Below are positions 27,903 to 31,809 of a stretch of DNA of 31,809 bases, in pieces (position 1 is the first letter of the stretch; each line of letters starts with the position of its first letter). The notes under the pieces are model-generated. The model was not told where the DNA came from. It did not search any database and worked only from the letters and a program-made list of their open reading frames with translations. The position numbers and the translations under genes are program-made. Source of the DNA: a virus. The stretch is from the IMG/VR virus record IMGVR_UViG_3300028676_000020, positions 1-31,809 of that record; one strand, given 5' to 3'.

Positions 27903-30900
27903 ATGGCAAATGAATATAAAAACTCAATAATGCTCGGTTTAAAATTAGAAAGTAAAGATAGTATAGACGGAAAACTTCAAACACTTATAAAAACATTAAA
28001 TAATACAAAAATAGATTTGGATATAAATATCGCTAATTCAGATGTGGTTAAACAATTAGAGAATTTAACTAATTTAGCCAATACTTTTAAAAGTAGTTTA
28101 GGTGGAAATATTTCATTAGGAAATGTTAATGAAATTATAAATCAAGCTATGTCGTCAATGGAAAAACTAAATGGTGAAATGTTAAAAACAAATGTAAAAA
28201 ATTTTGGAGATATAGTTACTGTTACTCAAAATGTTGCAACAAATTTAAATGAAGTTACAAAACAAACACAACAGTTTCAAAAAATGGGAGATGACTTAAA
28301 ACCATTTGGGCAAGTGGTAACAACAGTAACAGAAAATGTTACAAAATTAAATTCTACATTAAATAATATTCAAAATGCACAAAAATCGTTAGATTCATTA
28401 AAATTAAATGGATTAATAAATACTGAATCAATAGATAAATTAAAAACAGATTTAAATTCTTTATATGAAGGAATAAATAATAGAAAGGAAACAGGAATTA
28501 CATTTAGTGATAATGATATTAAACCATATTTAGAACAAGTAAAACAATTAGAAACTGAGGAAAAGAATTTACAAAAACAGGAACAAGAAAGAATACAACA
28601 ACTTCAACAAGAAATAGATTTGAATAATAAATTAGTTGAATCGGAAAATAAAAGACAATTAAAAGATGATAGTACAAATATAAGTAAATTACAACAAGAA
28701 CAAGAAATTTTAAAACAACAGACAGAAGCTTACAAACAACTTGACGTTTTAAAATCAAATGGAATTATAAATGAATCAGATATTTCAAAACTTGAAAAAA
28801 TGGTACAAGAAGCAAATTCCTTAAAAGATATGAAGAGTGCTCTTAATTCCATTATGAATACTTCTATGATGAATGAATCTTCTATAGTTACATTATCAAA
28901 ACAATTAGAAGATGCACAAATACGATTGGATAAAATGAAACAAACATTTGGGAATAAATTACCACAGGGATTTGTAGAAGCCACAGAATTAGAAATTAAT
29001 AAACTAAAAGAAGACTTAACAAAAGTAGATGGTATGAATTTTAATGGAATTAAGAATGGTTTAAATCAAGTTAATACAGATATGAAAATAACTACTAATG
29101 AGACTCAACAATTAGTTAATTCATTAAAAGAAACTAATGGTGGTGGATTTTTTACAGGAATTTCTTCATTTTTAGCTTCGGCTGGGATATTTTATGGAAT
29201 AGCACAAGCAGTTCAAGAAGTAAGGACACAATTTACAAATTGTTTTGAACAAGCAGAAAAATTAAATACTGCCTTTACAGATATAAGTATCACAATGGAA
29301 ATATCAAAAGAACAGTTTTCGGATATGTCAGATAAAATAACTCAAATGGGTATTGAGTATGGGAAATCGGGAAATGAAATAATGACGATTGCTAAGACAT
29401 ATGCAAATGCTCAAAGTTCAGTTGAGGAAGTTATGTCTAAAGTAAAACCTGACCTTTGGTTAGCAAATGTATCTCGAATAGATTCGGCTGATATTACTAA
29501 GACTTTAGCAAGTGTAACTAATCAATTTGGATTAATGACAAAAGAAGGAATGAATGCAGAACAAGCAACAACTAAGATCGGTACATCCTTAGTGGCAATA
29601 TCTAAGAATATGCAATTTGATTTCGTTGATGGAATAAAAAAAATGACAGATGCTGTAAAACGAGGAGGAAGCGTTGCGTCTAATGCAAAAATGTCTATGG
29701 ATGAATATATGTCTATGGCTGGAGCTTTCATACAACAAACTGGGTTAGAAGGTTCAGAATTTGCTAATTCTTTAAAAATGATATCTGCTAGAATATTAAA
29801 ACAAAAGGAACTTGGTGCAGAACTTGGAATTTCAGAAAAAGAAATGGCAGACGCTGAAAAAACACTCGATAGATTTAATATTACTACTAGAGATTCATCA
29901 ACTGGAGGATTAAGAAATTTAACAGATATACTAAAAGATACATCTGTTGCATTTTCAAAAATGAGTGATTCTGATAGACAATACGTTGCAAATAAATTAG
30001 CAGGTGTGAACCAATCTTCAAAATTCATTGCAATTATGAATAGTATGAATCAACAACAATTATTATACAATGCTACACAAACAGATACTAATGCCCTTAT
30101 GGATGCACAAAATAAATATTCAGAATCACTTGAAGGTCGACTTGGTTCATTAAAGGCAACTTATGAAGGTCTTATGAATAAGATGATGAATTCTGATACT
30201 GCTAAATTTTTAGTAACAGAGGTAACTCAATTATTAAATGTATTAGGTCAAGTAGATGGAAAGACAATAGCATTTATTAGCACAATTGGACTTGCAACTG
30301 TAGCTATATCTAAATTAGCTACAATGAATAAATTATTAATGGATACTGCTTCAGCTAACGTTTTAGCAAATGGATTTTCTAAGTTTGTTGGTATTTTAAC
30401 TGGAATGACTCCGCTTTTGGGAACTACAAAGGTAGCTACGCAAGAACTTGTAGTAGTACAAGCAGAAGCAACATTAGCTACCGAAGCTTTAGCACAAGCA
30501 GAATCACGTGCTTTAATTGCCACAGAAGCATTATCTACTGCACAAGCAACTCATGCAAGTGGTTCTGTAGCCGTTGGAGTAGCTGAGGCAGAAGTTATGC
30601 TTGCAACAGATGCACTTACAGTAGCACAAGGAAAAGCGGTAATTGCAACGGAGGCACTTGCAGTAGCAGAAGCGGAAGTAGTAGCAGAGACGGCAGGTTT
30701 GACTGGGATAGCTGGTGCATGGACTTTAATTACTGGTGGAATTGAAAAGGCGGTAGTAGCATCAGTAGAATTTTTAGCTACACCTTTAGGACTTGCAATT
30801 ACTGCACTTGCGATAATAGTTGGAGTTGCTGGAAAGGCTTTCTATGATTATAAACAACATCAAGCAGAAGTTGAAACTCAATCTAAATCATTGAAAAGTG

Positions 30901-31809
30901 CAATTGAAGGTGTAAATGAAGCTATTAAAAATGGTGATACAAAAACTGCTTCATCAAAATTAGATGAACTTACTAAATCAGAAAAAAAATATCAAGATGC
31001 GTTAGAAAAGAAAAAGAAAATTGAAGCTGAAATTAAAGATGTTCAAGATAATATGGATTCATATAATTCTGACAGTTCCGTAATTCAATTATCAAAATTA
31101 AATAGTGAACTTGATGATGTAAATAAAGAATTAGGAACACAGGAAGAAGCTTTTAAAAAATCAGGAGTTAGTGCTAATGATTATGCTAATGCACAACAAT
31201 TAGTAAAAGATGCTAAAATAGCAGATACAATTAAAGAAGAAACTAAAGCACAAGTAGAACATAGAAGTAATACTGAAGCTAATACAGAAGAGTATAAAAA
31301 ATATATTACTACTGTTCAAGGTTTGTATTCTGAATATCAAAATTTATCATCACAAGAAAATTTATCAACACAACAAAAAACTCAATTAGCTGGAGTAGTT
31401 GAACAATTACAAGGTAAGATTGGTAATTTAGATTCTCAAATGGATGCTAATGGAAAAACTTATATTACTAATACAGGATTAATTACTGATACAATTAGTT
31501 ATTTAAATTCAGAAGGACAAACAGTTGAAACATTGACTCAAGTAAAATTGGCTGACCAAAAGATTAATGCTACTTGGCAATATGAAAATACTTCAATTAC
31601 ATATAATGAAACGGTAAAACGTATTAATGATTATCAAGCAGAAGTAAAAAATATACAAGCCTTGATGGCGGCAAGACAAGCAAGTCAAACTAGTGAGACA
31701 GGAATGAGTTCAGATGGTACATCTTTTGAATTAACACCAAATGAAAAAAAAAGACGTTTAAGTGCAGACCAAAGTCAAATTGATTCTGTAAATGATAAAA
31801 TAAAGGAAC
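27903..31809 (+). CDS. Tail tape measure protein, TP901 type (5' part, truncated by window end)
   Basis: The frame is open from ATG 27903 to the last base (1302 codons and one extra base). The ribosome binding site is AAAGGAGAG, about 13 bases upstream. The N-terminal ~430 residues are coiled coil. Residues about 430-760 match the TP901 tape measure core (AEKLNTAFTDISITM, DITKTLASVTNQFGL, GLEGSEFANSLKMISARIL, SLKATYEGLMNKMM). An Ala-rich repeat region (about 843-935, with motifs such as ATEAL and AEAE) follows, then hydrophobic segments (SVEFLATPLGLAITALAIIV, about 950-980) that can insert in the host membrane during DNA delivery. Then coiled coil resumes. It sets tail length; the C-terminus lies beyond the window. 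Confidence 0.9.
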   Translation, partial: MANEYKNSIMLGLKLESKDSIDGKLQTLIKTLNNTKIDLDINIANSDVVKQLENLTNLANTFKSSLGGNISLGNVNEIINQAMSSMEKLNGEMLKTNVKNFGDIVTVTQNVATNLNEVTKQTQQFQKMGDDLKPFGQVVTTVTENVTKLNSTLNNIQNAQKSLDSLKLNGLINTESIDKLKTDLNSLYEGINNRKETGITFSDNDIKPYLEQVKQLETEEKNLQKQEQERIQQLQQEIDLNNKLVESENKRQLKDDSTNISKLQQEQEILKQQTEAYKQLDVLKSNGIINESDISKLEKMVQEANSLKDMKSALNSIMNTSMMNESSIVTLSKQLEDAQIRLDKMKQTFGNKLPQGFVEATELEINKLKEDLTKVDGMNFNGIKNGLNQVNTDMKITTNETQQLVNSLKETNGGGFFTGISSFLASAGIFYGIAQAVQEVRTQFTNCFEQAEKLNTAFTDISITMEISKEQFSDMSDKITQMGIEYGKSGNEIMTIAKTYANAQSSVEEVMSKVKPDLWLANVSRIDSADITKTLASVTNQFGLMTKEGMNAEQATTKIGTSLVAISKNMQFDFVDGIKKMTDAVKRGGSVASNAKMSMDEYMSMAGAFIQQTGLEGSEFANSLKMISARILKQKELGAELGISEKEMADAEKTLDRFNITTRDSSTGGLRNLTDILKDTSVAFSKMSDSDRQYVANKLAGVNQSSKFIAIMNSMNQQQLLYNATQTDTNALMDAQNKYSESLEGRLGSLKATYEGLMNKMMNSDTAKFLVTEVTQLLNVLGQVDGKTIAFISTIGLATVAISKLATMNKLLMDTASANVLANGFSKFVGILTGMTPLLGTTKVATQELVVVQAEATLATEALAQAESRALIATEALSTAQATHASGSVAVGVAEAEVMLATDALTVAQGKAVIATEALAVAEAEVVAETAGLTGIAGAWTLITGGIEKAVVASVEFLATPLGLAITALAIIVGVAGKAFYDYKQHQAEVETQSKSLKSAIEGVNEAIKNGDTKTASSKLDELTKSEKKYQDALEKKKKIEAEIKDVQDNMDSYNSDSSVIQLSKLNSELDDVNKELGTQEEAFKKSGVSANDYANAQQLVKDAKIADTIKEETKAQVEHRSNTEANTEEYKKYITTVQGLYSEYQNLSSQENLSTQQKTQLAGVVEQLQGKIGNLDSQMDANGKTYITNTGLITDTISYLNSEGQTVETLTQVKLADQKINATWQYENTSITYNETVKRINDYQAEVKNIQALMAARQASQTSETGMSSDGTSFELTPNEKKRRLSADQSQIDSVNDKIKE

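Noticed and set aside
28519-30523. Long minus-strand open frames opposite the tape measure gene
   Set aside because: They are shadows of the plus-strand gene, lack ribosome binding sites and have implausible composition.
1-31809. CRISPR array, insertion sequence, integrase or attachment site
   Set aside because: No regularly spaced repeats, no transposase motifs, and no recombinase catalytic residues were seen. The AT-rich 18-mer is dispersed, not an array.

Overview
The window is a 31.8 kb stretch of very AT-rich DNA with AGGAGG-type ribosome binding sites, frequent TTG/GTG starts and short intergenic gaps. The gene order is that of a long-tailed (probably siphovirus) temperate phage or prophage of a Clostridium-like Firmicute. 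No integrase, lysis gene or rRNA gene is visible, and neither end of the element is in the window.

Layout. 1-1.4 kb: end of an unknown gene, a small virion-type protein and a putative DNA-binding regulator. 1.4-2.9 kb: a structured non-coding stretch, a small protein and a free-standing HNH endonuclease. 2.96-17.96 kb: packaging and head genes in canonical order (small terminase, large terminase, portal, protease/scaffold, decoration protein, major capsid, connectors, tail tube). The large terminase is split by an ORF-less group I-like intron, the scaffold appears to be made from an internal start in the protease gene, and a second homing endonuclease sits between scaffold and decoration protein. 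The tail tube ends at CCC-TAA with a short +1-frame extension, as in SPP1. 18-27 kb: the tail operon is interrupted by a control and accessory block on both strands. It holds a Rha-type regulator, a DUF3102/J-domain protein, two small membrane-peptide genes with antisense RNAs, a secreted wall-binding protein, an XRE repressor with a divergent promoter, an unknown gene and a zinc-ribbon nuclease. 27.2 kb to the end: a probable tail chaperone and the start of a TP901-type tape measure protein, cut by the window end.

The most interesting signals are as follows. (i) Two tandem candidate type I toxin-antitoxin loci lie at 21.9-22.86 kb. Each has a toxin-like peptide on the minus strand behind a strong Shine-Dalgarno sequence, facing a plus-strand small RNA with its own consensus promoter; neither peptide was in the supplied list of open reading frames. 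(ii) An exact 18-base AT-rich motif occurs four times, with about seven close variants, always on the plus strand and in gene junctions, and twice it brackets a sigma-A promoter to form a 'promoter cassette'. (iii) The tail tube has a CCC.TAA +1 frameshift. (iv) The terL intron can be placed to the base because it restores the ATPase Walker B region. All functional names rest on motif reading and gene order; no database search was possible.
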